Source: Algibacter sp. L1A34
GTDB taxonomy: Bacteria; Bacteroidota; Bacteroidia; Flavobacteriales; Flavobacteriaceae
Direction: 5' to 3'
DNA length: 64,000 bases
Assembly (NCBI RefSeq): GCF_009796805.1
Contig: NZ_CP047029.1
Coordinates: forward strand, 1 to 64,000
Shown here one piece after another: positions 8,916 through 18,691 of the stretch (position 1 is the first letter of the stretch; each line of letters starts with the position of its first letter). Made by a program: the position numbers and the translations under genes. The notes under the pieces were generated by a model. That model had not been told where the DNA came from. It was given only the letters and a program-made list of their open reading frames with translations, and searched no databases.

Positions 8916-9593
8916 ATGCGTATAGATATTATTACCGTTTTACCAGAATTATTAAAAAGTCCGTTTGAGGCTTCTATTTTAAAACGTGCTATTGAAGCCG
9001 GTTTGGTTGAAGTTCATTTTCATAATTTACGCGATTATACTACCGATAACTATAAATCTATTGATGATACTCAGTTTGGTGGTGGCGCAGGCATGGTAAT
9101 GATGGTAGAACCTATTGATAAATGTATAACCGATTTGAAATCGCAACGTGAGTACGATGAAGTTATTTATATGACGCCCGATGGTGAAACCTTAAAACAA
9201 GGTATTGCAAATCAATTATCGATGCATGAAAATATAATAATTTTATGCGGACATTATAAAGGTGTGGATCAACGGGTGCGCGATCAATTTATTACGCGCG
9301 AAATTTCAATTGGAGATTATGTGCTTTCGGGTGGCGAATTGGGTGCAGCTGTGCTTTGTGATGCGATAATTAGATTAATACCAGGGGTTTTGGGTAATGA
9401 AACTTCGGCCCTAACCGATTCTTTTCAAGATAATTTATTAGCGCCTCCTATTTATACAAAACCTAGAGAATATAAAGGATGGAAAGTTCCTGAATTACTA
9501 TTTAGTGGTAATTTCCCTGAAATTGAAAAATGGAGAGAAGAACAAGCTTACCAGCGTACTAAAAAATTGAGACCAGATTTATTGGATGAATAA
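8916..9593 (+). CDS. trmD: tRNA (guanine37-N1)-methyltransferase TrmD
   Basis: The 225-residue SPOUT-fold enzyme methylates G37 of tRNA using SAM and prevents +1 frameshifting. It starts [13 protein letters not shown] and carries the GGGAGMVM motif near residue 59 and the trefoil-knot SAM-binding segments ([13 protein letters not shown] and [15 protein letters not shown]). The typical C-terminal [19 protein letters not shown] segment is present. Length is within the usual 225-255. In many bacteria trmD is joined to rplS; here rplS lies 1.2 kb downstream, separated by a DTW-domain gene. Confidence 0.97.
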   Translation: MRIDIITVLPELLKSPFEASILKRAIEAGLVEVHFHNLRDYTTDNYKSIDDTQFGGGAGMVMMVEPIDKCITDLKSQREYDEVIYMTPDGETLKQGIANQLSMHENIIILCGHYKGVDQRVRDQFITREISIGDYVLSGGELGAAVLCDAIIRLIPGVLGNETSALTDSFQDNLLAPPIYTKPREYKGWKVPELLFSGNFPEIEKWREEQAYQRTKKLRPDLLDE

Positions 9594-9704
9594 AAAGGTT
9601 GTGGTGCGTACTTTAGTTGTGACTTGTGAGTAAAAAAAACATATAAGAAGTAGTTAGACAATTCGATCAATTTTAAAAATTGAAAAACAAAAACGATTCC
9701 CATC

Positions 9705-10430
9705 TTGCAATCAGAAATAACAAACCCAAGAATAACATGTTACAAGTGCATGAGACCATCAAGTACATGTATTTGCGAGCACATTAGTCCTTTAAAGACT
9801 AAAACTCGTTTTATTATTCTTATGCATCCTAAGGAATATAAAAAGGAAAAAAGTGGAACGGGGCATATAACGAATCTTCAACTTGAAAATTCAGAAATTA
9901 TAGTTGGTGTTGATTTCACCAATAATAAGCGTGTAAACGACATACTGGCTAAAGAAAACAGTTCTTCTTTTTTACTTTACCCAGGGAAAGATAATTTCAA
10001 CTTATCGATAAGAGAAAGTTTAGAAATAAATTCTTTTATGGGCAATAATGCAAACCTATTTCTTATTGACGGCACCTGGCCTTGCGCTCGTAAAATGCTT
10101 AAACTAAGCAGGAACTTGCAGAAATTAAAAAGAGTGAGTTTTGATAATACAATAAAATCAAAATTTATTATCAAGCAACAACCAGAATCTCTTTGCCTTA
10201 GTACTATTGAGTCGGTTTACACAGTCTTAAATTTACTTAAAGATGGTGATTTAGAAGAATGCGACACAAAGGACTTTCTTATTCCTTTTGAAAAAATGAT
10301 TGAGTATCAACTGGAATACATGTTAAACCCAAATAATAAGAACTATTGTTCTACTATGAACAGAGCAATTACTCCTAAGACGATGTATAAGAAGAATACT
10401 GAAAGGAATATTATTTTTGAACAAGAATAG
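9705..10430 (+). CDS. DTW-domain protein (tRNA acp3U aminocarboxypropyltransferase-like)
   Basis: The 241-residue protein has a CX2C...CXC zinc-type cluster (C12, C15, C22, C24) and the DTW signature as IDGTWPCARKM (D122, T124, W125), followed by the SLCLSTIES segment. DTW proteins such as TapT transfer the 3-amino-3-carboxypropyl group of SAM to U47 of tRNA or act on related sites in rRNA. The start is uncertain. The in-frame stop at 9681 and first ATG at 9750 (after the second Cys) leave TTG 9705 as the best start. It sits between trmD and rplS, so a translation-linked role fits. Confidence 0.85.
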   Translation: MQSEITNPRITCYKCMRPSSTCICEHISPLKTKTRFIILMHPKEYKKEKSGTGHITNLQLENSEIIVGVDFTNNKRVNDILAKENSSSFLLYPGKDNFNLSIRESLEINSFMGNNANLFLIDGTWPCARKMLKLSRNLQKLKRVSFDNTIKSKFIIKQQPESLCLSTIESVYTVLNLLKDGDLEECDTKDFLIPFEKMIEYQLEYMLNPNNKNYCSTMNRAITPKTMYKKNTERNIIFEQE

Positions 10431-10497
10431 ATGTAATTTCTATATAGATGGTTTTATGCCTTCTGGAGATCTAAATGTTGGCAGATGGTTGTATTAA

Positions 10498-10640
10498 GGA
10501 TAGCAGCGGCATCCTTTTTGAGAAGCTTAAAAGAGACTTAGTCTATAATATTACTTGTAAAAAGAAGAAAACCGCAACAACACAGCTAAAAACTTCGTAA
10601 AAAGATATAGCGAATAGCCTGACCCGCAGGGAAACACCAT
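10498..10640 (-). repeat. Degenerate flavobacterial interspersed repeat, copy 1
   Basis: The gap after the DTW gene contains two motif pieces: a GGATAGCAGCGGCATCC-type block at 10498-10514 and AGCGAATAGCCTGACCC around 10609-10625, followed by GCAGGGAAACACC. These resemble the copy at 17647-17750 in the opposite orientation; AGCCTGACCC (10616-10625) is shared exactly. I know elements of this style as common non-coding repeats in flavobacterial genomes. No ORF is visible inside. Confidence 0.5.
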
Positions 10641-10670
10641 ACAAAGTGGTGTAAAAATTTATTATTTTAA

Positions 10671-10700
10671 TTGTGAGTTTTAAATTATTAAGTATCTTTG
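10671..10700 (+). promoter_or_regulatory. Bacteroidota-type promoter of rplS
   Basis: TTG at 10671-10673 is followed after exactly 19 nt by TATCTTTG at 10693-10700, matching the Bacteroidota primary promoter consensus. It lies 75 bp upstream of rplS, as expected for a strong ribosomal-protein promoter. Confidence 0.8.
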
Positions 10701-10775
10701 CACCCAATTTCGGGTTAACCTCTGGCGAAAATCGTGAATGTTGTTCTGAATTAATAATTTAATAAATATAAAGAT
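10701..10775 (+). promoter_or_regulatory. rplS 5' leader, possible ribosomal-protein leader RNA
   Basis: About 70 nt of transcribed leader precede the rplS ATG. It contains small pairing blocks: ACCC...GGGT at 10702-10715, and a GGTTAACC palindrome at 10713-10720. Autoregulatory leaders for L19 have, as I recall, been proposed in Flavobacteria. I cannot fold this sequence here, so the call rests on position and short complementarities. Confidence 0.35.
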
Positions 10776-11126
10776 ATGCAATCTTTAATAAAATTTGTTC
10801 AAGACGAGTTTGTAACAAAAAAAGATTTTCCAGAATTTGGAGCTGGAGATACAATTACTGTATTCTACGAAATTAAAGAGGGTGCTAAAACACGTACTCA
10901 GTTTTTTAGAGGAGTAGTAATTCAAAGAAGAGGATCAGCTTCAACTGAAACTTTTACAATTAGAAAAATGTCTGGTACTATTGGTGTGGAACGTATTTTC
11001 CCTGTTAATTTACCTGCATTACAAAAAATAGAAGTTAACAAACGTGGTAAAGTACGTAGAGCTAGAATCTACTACTTTAGAGGTTTAACTGGTAAAAAAG
11101 CCAGAATTACTGAACGTAGACGTTAA
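10776..11126 (+). CDS. rplS: 50S ribosomal protein L19
   Basis: The 116-residue protein has the full L19 signature: an N-terminal MQSLIKFVQDEF helix, DTITVFYEIKEG near residues 25-36, FRGVVIQRRG near 44-53, TFTIRKMS and the basic C-terminus YYFRGLTGKKARI. L19 sits at the 30S-50S interface. It is transcribed alone, with a consensus promoter at 10671-10700 and a strong terminator at 11157-11186. Confidence 0.98.
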   Translation: MQSLIKFVQDEFVTKKDFPEFGAGDTITVFYEIKEGAKTRTQFFRGVVIQRRGSASTETFTIRKMSGTIGVERIFPVNLPALQKIEVNKRGKVRRARIYYFRGLTGKKARITERRR

Positions 11127-11156
11127 TTACAAAACACTGTTTTACAGTAAGTTAAA

Positions 11157-11186
11157 AGCCTTGAGATATATCTCAAGGCTTTTTTT
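11157..11186 (+). terminator. Rho-independent terminator of rplS
   Basis: The 24-nt perfect palindrome 11157-11180 (arm AGCCTTGAGATA) is followed by T-residues to 11186, starting 30 bp after the rplS stop. Confidence 0.9.
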
Positions 11187-11732
11187 ATTAACAAAAGTTA
11201 ATAACTACAGTTCATAAGATGTTGATAACTAGATTCTTAAATGTTTCGAAATTAGACATTCTGGTTGTATCTTAGCTGTAAGGATAATGACAACGAAAGT
11301 TGGTTTCACTTCAACACTGAATTTACATTTTATTCTAAATAAGATAACGTTCTTACAAATTATTGTTTTTTAAGATTTTGTTACTTCAGGTGTATGCGTG
11401 AGTAGCAAAAAACAAGGGCATTTTAAAGTATTAAAAGATGAAAATTTTGATATCTTAATAATGAACTACTTATAAAGTATATAAAAACGAAAGTTTAATT
11501 AAATTTTATAAGTTCTGCTAATTGTGGAATATAAGCGAAAGCAAATATTAAAAACATTAGCATCAAGAAAAACAATTACCACGATATATTAGTGTAATAG
11601 GTCAATACATTTTGAAAATTACAGTAGTATGTCAATTGAAATAGCAGACTTGAATTGAAAAGGTTTTGATGAAAATTCGAATCGACTTAGTAAATTTTAC
11701 TAAATTCAAGAAAACAAGAAAAACTATTTCAA
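11187..11732. other. Gene-free region between rplS and icmF
   Basis: About 550 bp between two terminators on the convergent rplS/icmF side. All frames are broken by stops and I see no RNA gene, repeat or mobile-element end. It may be decayed sequence. Confidence 0.5.
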
Positions 11733-11778
11733 AAAAGCCATATCAAAGGAGATTAAGTTCTGCAGTGATATGGCTTTT
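11733..11778 (-). terminator. Terminator of icmF (bidirectional-looking hairpin)
   Basis: A perfect 13-bp stem pairs 11733-11745 with 11766-11778 (arm AAAAGCCATATCA) around a 20-nt loop. A-rich and T-rich flanks allow function on either strand. The minus-strand icmF stop lies 82 bp away. Confidence 0.75.
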
Positions 11779-11859
11779 GTTTTTTATGAATGTTTGATTG
11801 GATCAAGGCCAAAAGTGGTTGGGTTCTAAAATATCCCAAAACCCGTTAGAATAAATAGC

Positions 11860-14800
11860 CTACATGTTTCGGCGATACTGCCCTCCTACTTCAAACAACG
11901 CATGCGTAATTTGACCTAGAGAACACACTTTACAAACTTCCATTAAGGCTTCAAATATATTTTCGTTATTCACTGCTTTATACTGAAGTTCCTTTAATAA
12001 AACCTCTGAACTATTTGCTGCATGCAGATTTTCTAATGTATTAATCTGAAATTGCTTCTCTTCTTCGGTAGCACGAATAACTTCCGCAGGTAAAACCGTT
12101 GGAGAACCTTGGCTACTCAAAAATGTATTAACTCCAATTATTGGAAAATCGCCATTATGCTTTAAAGTTTCGTAATACAAGCTTTCTTCTTGTATTTTAC
12201 TCCGCTGGTACATGGTTTCCATAGCTCCTAAAACACCTCCACGCTCCGTTATTCTATCGAACTCTAGTAAGACGGCTTCTTCTACTAAATCGGTTAATTC
12301 TTCAATAATAAACGAGCCTTGAATTGGATTTTCGTTTTTATTTAAACCTAACTCTTTATTAATGATAAGCTGTATAGCCATAGCACGACGAACAGACTCC
12401 TCTGTTGGTGTTGTAATTGCTTCATCGTAAGCATTAGTGTGTAACGAATTACAATTATCATAAATAGCATATAAGGCTTGAAGTGTAGTACGGATATCAT
12501 TAAAATCGATTTCCTGAGCATGTAAACTTCTCCCAGACGTCTGAATATGATATTTAAGCATTTGCGCTCTTGCGTTGGCTCCATACTTATGCTTCATCGC
12601 TTTTGCCCAAATTTTTCGGGCTACACGACCAATAACCGCATATTCTGGATCAATTCCGTTGGAAAAGAAGAATGACAAGTTTGGTCCAAACTTATTAATA
12701 TCCATACCACGGCTTAAATAATATTCCACGTAAGTGAAACCATTAGATAAAGTCAATGCTAATTGTGTAATTGGGTTCGCTCCTGCTTCGGCAATATGAT
12801 ATCCAGAAATAGAAACCGAATAAAAATTACGCACATTATTATCAATAAAATATTCTTGCACATCGCCCATAAGTCGCAATGCGAACTCCGTTGAAAATAT
12901 ACAGGTGTTTTGTGCTTGATCTTCCTTTAAAATATCGGCTTGTACCGTACCACGAACTTGTGAAATAGTACTCTTCTTGATATCTTGGTAAACATCTGCA
13001 GGTAAAACCTGATCTCCGGTTACACCTAAAAGCATTAAACCTAAACCATTATTACTTTCGGGTAAATCACCATTATATTGTGGACGTTCTTTTCCTTTAT
13101 AAATTTCTGCTATTTTAGCTTCAACTTCATTTTCTATTTTATGTTCTTTAATATAAATTTCGCATTGCTGATCGATAGCTGCATTCATAAAAAAACCTAA
13201 CAACATTGGTGCTGGCCCATTAATCGTCATACTAACCGATGTCATCACATGTGCTAAATCGAAACCAGAATATAATTTTTTAGCATCGTCTAAACAACAA
13301 ATAGAAACCCCTGCATTTCCGATTTTCCCGTAAATATCTGGACGTAAATCTGGGTCATTTCCATATAGCGTTACACTATCAAAAGCGGTAGATAAACGCT
13401 TGGCGGGCAATCCTGCACTTACGTAATGAAACCTTTTATTAGTCCGTTCTGGCCCTCCTTCTCCCGCAAACATTCTCGCAGGGTCTTCACCTGTTCTTTT
13501 AAAAGGATACAAACCTGCAGTGTATGGAAATTCTCCTGGTACGTTTTCTTGTAGACACCATTTTAAAACATCTCCCCAAGCTTGATACTTTGGTAAAGCG
13601 ATTTTCGGAATCTGTAAATGCGATAAAGATTCTGAATGTGTTTCAATTTTTATTTCCTTGTCTCTTACTTTAAAGCTATAAATAGGGTTTTTATATTTAT
13701 TAATTTTTTCGTCCCAAGTGGTAATAATTTCCCAATTATAAGGATCTAGGTTTAATTTTACACGATTAAATTCTTTTACCAAAAGGTTTAAAAACTCCTT
13801 ATCCGTATCGTTTTGAGCTTCCCCAAGAATTTGCTCCTCCTCTAACCCAAATTTCCCCAGATGAGATTTCTCATTTTCGTTCGAAATTACCGCCACAGAA
13901 CAAATGGTTTTATAAATTCCGTATAATTTCTGAGCCACCTCAAACTGTTCTAAGCCTTTTTTATCGTAAGCACGGTTGTTTTCAGCAATTTCAGATAAGT
14001 AACGAGTTCTATTTGGCGGGATAACAAAAATCTTTTCACTCATCTCGTTCGAAATTGTGAAAGTCGATTTCAAATCGGCACCAACTTTTTCAACCAAAGT
14101 ATCCATAATTGCTTTGTAAAGCGTATTCATACCAGGATCGTTAAACTGCGAAGCTATAGTTCCAAAAACAGGCAAATCGTCTTGATGCGTATCCCACAAA
14201 TTATTATTACGCATGTATTGTTTTTTCACATCGCGCAAAGCATCTAGTGATCCCCGTTTATCAAACTTATTAATGGCTACCAGATCGGCAAAATCGAGCA
14301 TATCAATTTTTTCAAGTTGGGTTGCAGCACCAAATTCAGGCGTCATAACATATAAGGATACATCGGAATGTTCGATAATTTCGGTATCACTCTGCCCAAT
14401 TCCCGAAGTTTCTAATATAATAAGGTCGAATTCTGCAGCCTTTAAAACCTCAACAGCTTGGTTCACATGTTTTGAAAGTGCTAAGTTAGACTGCCTTGTT
14501 GCTAAACTACGCATATAAACGCGGGAATTATTAATGGCATTCATACGGATTCTATCTCCCAAAAGAGCACCTCCCGTTTTTCGTTTTGAAGGATCTACAG
14601 AAATAATACCAACAGTTTTCTCAGGGAAATCTATTAAAAACCGACGCACTAACTCATCTACCAAACTAGATTTTCCTGCTCCACCAGTACCAGTAATTCC
14701 TAAAACACGTGTTTTTGAATCTTTATTTTTAATATGAATTTCATCTAAAATCGATTTTGAAACCTCAGGAAAATTCTCTGCCGAAGAAATAACTCTTGCT

Positions 14801-15297
14801 ATAGCTTTAGAATTTTTATCTTTTAATGCATTCACATCAACATCAATTTGGTCACCAATGGCAAAATCTGATTTTTCAACCAAATCATTAATCATTCCTT
14901 GTAGTCCCATTTCGCGACCATCATCGGGCGAATAGATTCTACAAATACCATAATCCATCAATTCTTTTATTTCAGAAGGTAAAATAACACCGCCGCCGCC
15001 ACCAAAAATTTTAATATGTTCGCCACCTCGTTCCTTCAATAAATCGAACATGTATTTAAAATACTCATTATGTCCACCTTGATACGATGTTAAACAAATA
15101 GCATTAACATCTTCTTGTATAGCTGTATTTACAACCTCTTCTACACTTCTATCATGTCCTAAATGAATTACTTCCACGCCCGTAGATTGAATAATTCGGC
15201 GCATTATATTAATTGAGGCATCGTGACCATCAAAAAGTGATGCTGCGGTCACTATTCTTACTTTATACTTAGATTTATAGGAAGAAATTTGTTTCAT
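11860..15297 (-). CDS. icmF: Fused cobalamin-dependent acyl-CoA mutase (IcmF type)
   Basis: The 1145-residue protein has the IcmF architecture. The N-terminal B12-binding domain (about residues 12-145) contains FDGHDAS with H25 as the lower Co ligand. A MeaB-like GTPase chaperone (about 195-420) has P-loop GTGGAGKS at 203-210 and NKFDKRG as the guanine-specificity motif. The C-terminal TIM-barrel acyl-CoA mutase domain runs from about 570 to the end. IcmF interconverts isobutyryl-CoA and n-butyryl-CoA, or acts on related branched acyl-CoAs, using adenosylcobalamin; methylmalonyl-CoA mutase activity is a common but less specific label. It stands alone, divergent from purU. Confidence 0.92.
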   Translation of the reverse strand: MKQISSYKSKYKVRIVTAASLFDGHDASINIMRRIIQSTGVEVIHLGHDRSVEEVVNTAIQEDVNAICLTSYQGGHNEYFKYMFDLLKERGGEHIKIFGGGGGVILPSEIKELMDYGICRIYSPDDGREMGLQGMINDLVEKSDFAIGDQIDVDVNALKDKNSKAIARVISSAENFPEVSKSILDEIHIKNKDSKTRVLGITGTGGAGKSSLVDELVRRFLIDFPEKTVGIISVDPSKRKTGGALLGDRIRMNAINNSRVYMRSLATRQSNLALSKHVNQAVEVLKAAEFDLIILETSGIGQSDTEIIEHSDVSLYVMTPEFGAATQLEKIDMLDFADLVAINKFDKRGSLDALRDVKKQYMRNNNLWDTHQDDLPVFGTIASQFNDPGMNTLYKAIMDTLVEKVGADLKSTFTISNEMSEKIFVIPPNRTRYLSEIAENNRAYDKKGLEQFEVAQKLYGIYKTICSVAVISNENEKSHLGKFGLEEEQILGEAQNDTDKEFLNLLVKEFNRVKLNLDPYNWEIITTWDEKINKYKNPIYSFKVRDKEIKIETHSESLSHLQIPKIALPKYQAWGDVLKWCLQENVPGEFPYTAGLYPFKRTGEDPARMFAGEGGPERTNKRFHYVSAGLPAKRLSTAFDSVTLYGNDPDLRPDIYGKIGNAGVSICCLDDAKKLYSGFDLAHVMTSVSMTINGPAPMLLGFFMNAAIDQQCEIYIKEHKIENEVEAKIAEIYKGKERPQYNGDLPESNNGLGLMLLGVTGDQVLPADVYQDIKKSTISQVRGTVQADILKEDQAQNTCIFSTEFALRLMGDVQEYFIDNNVRNFYSVSISGYHIAEAGANPITQLALTLSNGFTYVEYYLSRGMDINKFGPNLSFFFSNGIDPEYAVIGRVARKIWAKAMKHKYGANARAQMLKYHIQTSGRSLHAQEIDFNDIRTTLQALYAIYDNCNSLHTNAYDEAITTPTEESVRRAMAIQLIINKELGLNKNENPIQGSFIIEELTDLVEEAVLLEFDRITERGGVLGAMETMYQRSKIQEESLYYETLKHNGDFPIIGVNTFLSSQGSPTVLPAEVIRATEEEKQFQINTLENLHAANSSEVLLKELQYKAVNNENIFEALMEVCKVCSLGQITHALFEVGGQYRRNM

Positions 15298-15444
15298 TCT
15301 TAAAAAATATTAGGATTACAGGTGCGAATTTACATAATATTCAAAAAACCATGCTGTTTTCAAAAAATAATCTATTTTTAAAATACAAATCTTAATTTAT
15401 CTAATTTTAACTTACTTTTAACAAAAATTAAGAAGTCCATTTAA

Positions 15445-16299
15445 ATGAATAAAATAACCCTCCTCATTCACTGTAAAGATTTACCTGGTATTATTGCATC
15501 GGTAACCAACTTTATTACTGAAAAACAAGGTAATGTTATTTACTTAGATCAACATGTAGATCGGGAACAGAACATATTTTTCATGCGTTTAGAAAGTGAT
15601 TTTCAAAACGTTAATTTTTCAACAGAAACCTTTAAAGATTGTTTTAAAAGTGATATTGCTGAAAAATTTAATATGAAGTGGCGCATTTATTCTTCTGAAA
15701 AGAAACCTAAAATGGCGCTTTTTGTTTCTAAATACGACCATTGCCTGTATGATTTACTAGGTCGTTACAATTCTGGGGAACTTAATTTAGAAATTCCATT
15801 CATTATAAGTAATCATAATGATTTAAAACCTATTGCCGATAGTTTTAAGATACCATTCTACCATATTCCAGTAACTAAAGACACTAAGGTAGAGGCCGAA
15901 GCCAAACAATTGGAATTATTAGAAACTCATAATATCGATTTTATTGTGTTAGCACGCTATATGCAAATAATATCTGGCACATTAATTAATAAGTATCCAA
16001 ATAAAATAATAAATATACATCATTCCTTTTTACCTGCTTTTGTGGGAGCCAAACCTTATCATTCCGCTTACAAACGTGGTGTTAAAATTATTGGAGCTAC
16101 AAGTCACTACGTAACCGAGGAATTAGATGCAGGACCAATTATTGAGCAAGACGTAGCACATGTAACACACACATATACTATAGATGCGCTTATTGCCAAA
16201 GGACGAGATTTAGAGAAAATAGTTTTAGCAAACGCCATAAAAGCACATTCAAACCGAAAAGTAATGGTTTATAAAAATAAAACTATAATTTTTTCATAA
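15445..16299 (+). CDS. purU: Formyltetrahydrofolate deformylase PurU
   Basis: The 284-residue enzyme has an N-terminal ACT domain (residues 3-80, KITLLIHCKDLPGIIASVT) and a C-terminal formyltransferase-fold hydrolase domain (about 88-284). The catalytic N190-H192-D228 set lies in INIHHSFLPAF and GATSHYVTEELDAGPII. PurU hydrolyses 10-formyl-THF to formate and THF, balancing one-carbon pools and supplying formate to purine synthesis. It is monocistronic, divergent from icmF across 147 bp, and followed by a 12-bp inverted repeat at 16321-16356. Confidence 0.95.
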   Translation: MNKITLLIHCKDLPGIIASVTNFITEKQGNVIYLDQHVDREQNIFFMRLESDFQNVNFSTETFKDCFKSDIAEKFNMKWRIYSSEKKPKMALFVSKYDHCLYDLLGRYNSGELNLEIPFIISNHNDLKPIADSFKIPFYHIPVTKDTKVEAEAKQLELLETHNIDFIVLARYMQIISGTLINKYPNKIINIHHSFLPAFVGAKPYHSAYKRGVKIIGATSHYVTEELDAGPIIEQDVAHVTHTYTIDALIAKGRDLEKIVLANAIKAHSNRKVMVYKNKTIIFS

Positions 16300-16320
16300 C
16301 CTCATAAACCACTAAAAATC

Positions 16321-16356
16321 AGTGTTTATAAACAACAAATTACATTTATAAACACT
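16321..16356. repeat. 12-bp perfect inverted repeat between purU and the OmpA-family gene
   Basis: AGTGTTTATAAA at 16321-16332 pairs perfectly with 16345-16356 across a 12-nt spacer. It lies 21 bp after the purU stop and 106 bp before the next start. A T-run begins 12 bp after the stem, not directly behind it, so it could be a weak terminator or a dimeric-regulator operator. Confidence 0.6.
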
Positions 16357-16462
16357 AGCAACGAGAACTTTTTTAATATTTTTACAAATAACTTGTGACT
16401 TATCAGTTTTTCCAGTGTCTTAATAGTGTGGAAAAATAACCATTAACTAAATTTTAATTTTT

Positions 16463-17557
16463 ATGAAAACAAATTTATTTTTAAGCCTAGCTTTAATTTT
16501 CGGAATCGGATTTACTCAAGCTCAAAACTTACCTGCAAATCCTGATCCAGGAAAATGCTACGTAAAATGTATTACAAAAGATGAGTTCAAAGACATCGAA
16601 GAAACTATCGAAGTATATCCTGCATATACAGTATTAGAAGTTGTTCCTGCAACTTACAGAACAGTAGAAGATCGCGTATTAGTGAAAGAAGCTGCTAAGA
16701 AGTACACGTACGTTCCTGCAACTTACGAAACTGTAGAAGTACCTTACGTAAAGAAAGAAGGAAGAACGGATTTAAACATCAATCCTGCTACTTTCGGTTC
16801 TAGTTCAAGAACTTTTGAAACATATCCTAAAACATCAGGATGGGAATACAAAGATACTGCTTGTGATTCTCCTAACAAGGAAGATTGTGTAGTTGCATGT
16901 TTTGTTGAATACCCTGCTCAATCTAGAGATGTAAGCTTTACAACTTTAGCTACAGATGCTTCAACTAGCCAAGTGCCTGTTACAGAATTAAACACTGTAT
17001 ACAAAAAACGTGTTGTTAAAACTCCAGCAAGAATGGACGAAATTGAAATTCCTGCAGAATACTCAACTATCAAACGTCAAGTTGTTGCAACTCCTGCATC
17101 TACAAGAAACGTAACTGTACCTGCAAAAATGCAAACTGTTACAAGAACTATTTTAGCTAAAAAAGGTGGAATTACTACTTGGGAAGAAGTTGATTGTGGA
17201 TTATTAAAATCTAACGTATTACCAATTTTTTACGAAACAGGTAGCGCACGTATCACTCCAGCATCTAAGAAAACTATCGACGAAACTTTATTACCTTTAT
17301 TAAACAGCAAACCAGTAAGCATTGAATTAATGTCTCATACTGATGCAAGAGGAAATGATGATTTCAACATGTCTTTATCTCAACAACGTGCTAACTCTGT
17401 AGTTAACTACTTAGTATCTAAAGGAATCTCTAGAAGCCGTTTAACTGCAAAAGGATATGGTGAAAGTAGATTAGTAAACAAATGTGCTAATGGTGTAGAA
17501 TGCTCAGATGCTCAACACCAACAAAACAGACGTACAGAATTTAGAGTTATTCAATAA
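16463..17557 (+). CDS. OmpA-family outer-membrane protein with PATY-type repeats
   Basis: The 364-residue secreted protein has a signal peptide (about residues 1-20, ending TQAQ). Residues 30-230 carry degenerate repeats around P-A-x-Y/M-x-T-V motifs (VVPATYRTVEDRVL, YVPATYETVEVPYV, EIPAEYSTIKRQVV, TVPAKMQTVTRTIL). A C-terminal OmpA/MotB peptidoglycan-binding domain (about 250-364) contains LMSHTDARG, SQQRANSVVNYL and NRRTEFRV. Eight cysteines outside the signal peptide suggest disulfides in the periplasm. It probably tethers the outer membrane to peptidoglycan; the repeat region's role is unknown. It has its own terminator. Confidence 0.85.
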   Translation: MKTNLFLSLALIFGIGFTQAQNLPANPDPGKCYVKCITKDEFKDIEETIEVYPAYTVLEVVPATYRTVEDRVLVKEAAKKYTYVPATYETVEVPYVKKEGRTDLNINPATFGSSSRTFETYPKTSGWEYKDTACDSPNKEDCVVACFVEYPAQSRDVSFTTLATDASTSQVPVTELNTVYKKRVVKTPARMDEIEIPAEYSTIKRQVVATPASTRNVTVPAKMQTVTRTILAKKGGITTWEEVDCGLLKSNVLPIFYETGSARITPASKKTIDETLLPLLNSKPVSIELMSHTDARGNDDFNMSLSQQRANSVVNYLVSKGISRSRLTAKGYGESRLVNKCANGVECSDAQHQQNRRTEFRVIQ

Positions 17558-17604
17558 AATGAGTAAATTCTATTATTAAACTGAGGGGTTAGTTTAATTA
17601 TCGA

Positions 17605-17637
17605 AAAAGGCATCTTTTAATTAAGGTGCCTTTTTTA
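17605..17637 (+). terminator. Rho-independent terminator of the OmpA-family gene
   Basis: The stem AAAAAGGCATCTT (17605-17617) pairs with AAGGTGCCTTTTT (17623-17635) with one G-U wobble, and the T-run continues past the stem. It starts 47 bp after the stop. Confidence 0.8.
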
Positions 17638-17646
17638 TTTTATAAT

Positions 17647-17750
17647 ATTTTGGGCGTTACCACAAGGGTCAGGCTTTCCGTTGCAAATCCTCACGCCACC
17701 GATTTCCATCGGCACCGCTGTGGGTTTTACTCTGCAATCCCTAACGCACA
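17647..17750 (+). repeat. Flavobacterial interspersed repeat, copy 2
   Basis: About 100 bp that is visibly more GC-rich than its surroundings, with motif blocks TTTTGGGCGTTACC, AAGGGTCAGGCTTTCCG, TGCAAATCCTCACGCC and TGCAATCCCTAACGC. These are, in my recollection, blocks of a non-coding repeat scattered through flavobacterial genomes. It shares GGGTCAGGCT (17666-17675) with copy 1 in the opposite orientation. It contains no ORF. It separates the OmpA gene from the next small secreted gene. Confidence 0.6.
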
Positions 17751-17868
17751 AATCTATTATCTTCAGTGCATATCAAAATAGCATACCGCCTTGCTTAAAG
17801 GATTATTGAAAAAAAACATATACCGTATCTTAAAACTATTTATATTTATTCAATCTATAAAAACAATA

Positions 17869-18519
17869 ATGAAAAAAGCAATTCTATTTCATATAATTAT
17901 ATTATTATTTACTTGTAAACTAGTAAGCCAAAATAACGAAAAGAATGGCACTACAAAGGAAACAAGTTATTTAACCCACGATTATAAAGATATGAAAGCT
18001 CTTTTTAACTTGAGCCCATTATCAATATTTAATGAAACTACCGAAGGCATAACCCTTTCCGAAAAAAAAGAATTACTCAAAAAAGGAGAATCAACTTCTT
18101 GGAAAATCACCAATAAAAATAAGACAAAGCTAACCATACAAAACAAAAACCTTTCAAGCCAGATTACCCTATATTTTTTAAAGAATAAAGATAATTTGGA
18201 TGGTGTATTATTTACTGAAATAGAAAATGGGAGAAACAACAATATTCATTCATGGAAGTATATCAATAAAAGTGAAACCCTTCAAAAGACTAACATATTA
18301 AAAAAATATAGTGCAAATGATTTTGTTCGTAAAGAAGAAAAATTACCCGATTCATACCAACCTCTTTTGTATTATCTTTTTATTGATGATCAAACAATAG
18401 AGGTATCCCTTCATACTTTTATGGAAAAAGAGTTTGAAACCCGTGAAATCATTAATAAAATATTTTTAAAATGGAATGGGGAAAATTTTGTAGAGAAAAT
18501 CGAAAGAATTAAGGAATAA
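17869..18519 (+). CDS. Hypothetical secreted protein
   Basis: I do not recognise this 216-residue protein. The frame is open from 17791, but the ATG at 17869 starts a clean signal peptide (KKAILFHIIILLFTCKLVSQ) and is the better start. The mature part is rich in K, N and E with alternating beta-like segments, and has no visible catalytic motif. It is flanked upstream by an interspersed repeat and downstream by a convergent thioredoxin-domain gene. It may be lineage-specific. Confidence 0.6.
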   Translation: MKKAILFHIIILLFTCKLVSQNNEKNGTTKETSYLTHDYKDMKALFNLSPLSIFNETTEGITLSEKKELLKKGESTSWKITNKNKTKLTIQNKNLSSQITLYFLKNKDNLDGVLFTEIENGRNNNIHSWKYINKSETLQKTNILKKYSANDFVRKEEKLPDSYQPLLYYLFIDDQTIEVSLHTFMEKEFETREIINKIFLKWNGENFVEKIERIKE

Positions 18520-18691
18520 GAGCAAAATAAAACAATAACTAACATACATCAAGTTTTTGATACTTACCCAAAAATAAAGCTAAAACCCAGAACTTGACCC
18601 AAGCGCAAAACTAAAAACTAACTACTTTTAATCTATGCACTAACCATAATTGAGACGTTTTGTTTTTTAATGATAGCGAAAAACTCTTCGC

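Noticed and set aside
17647-17750. GC-richer block as a tRNA or other structural RNA gene
   Set aside because: No cloverleaf, no T-loop GTTCRA motif or acceptor stem; it matches the style of an interspersed repeat.
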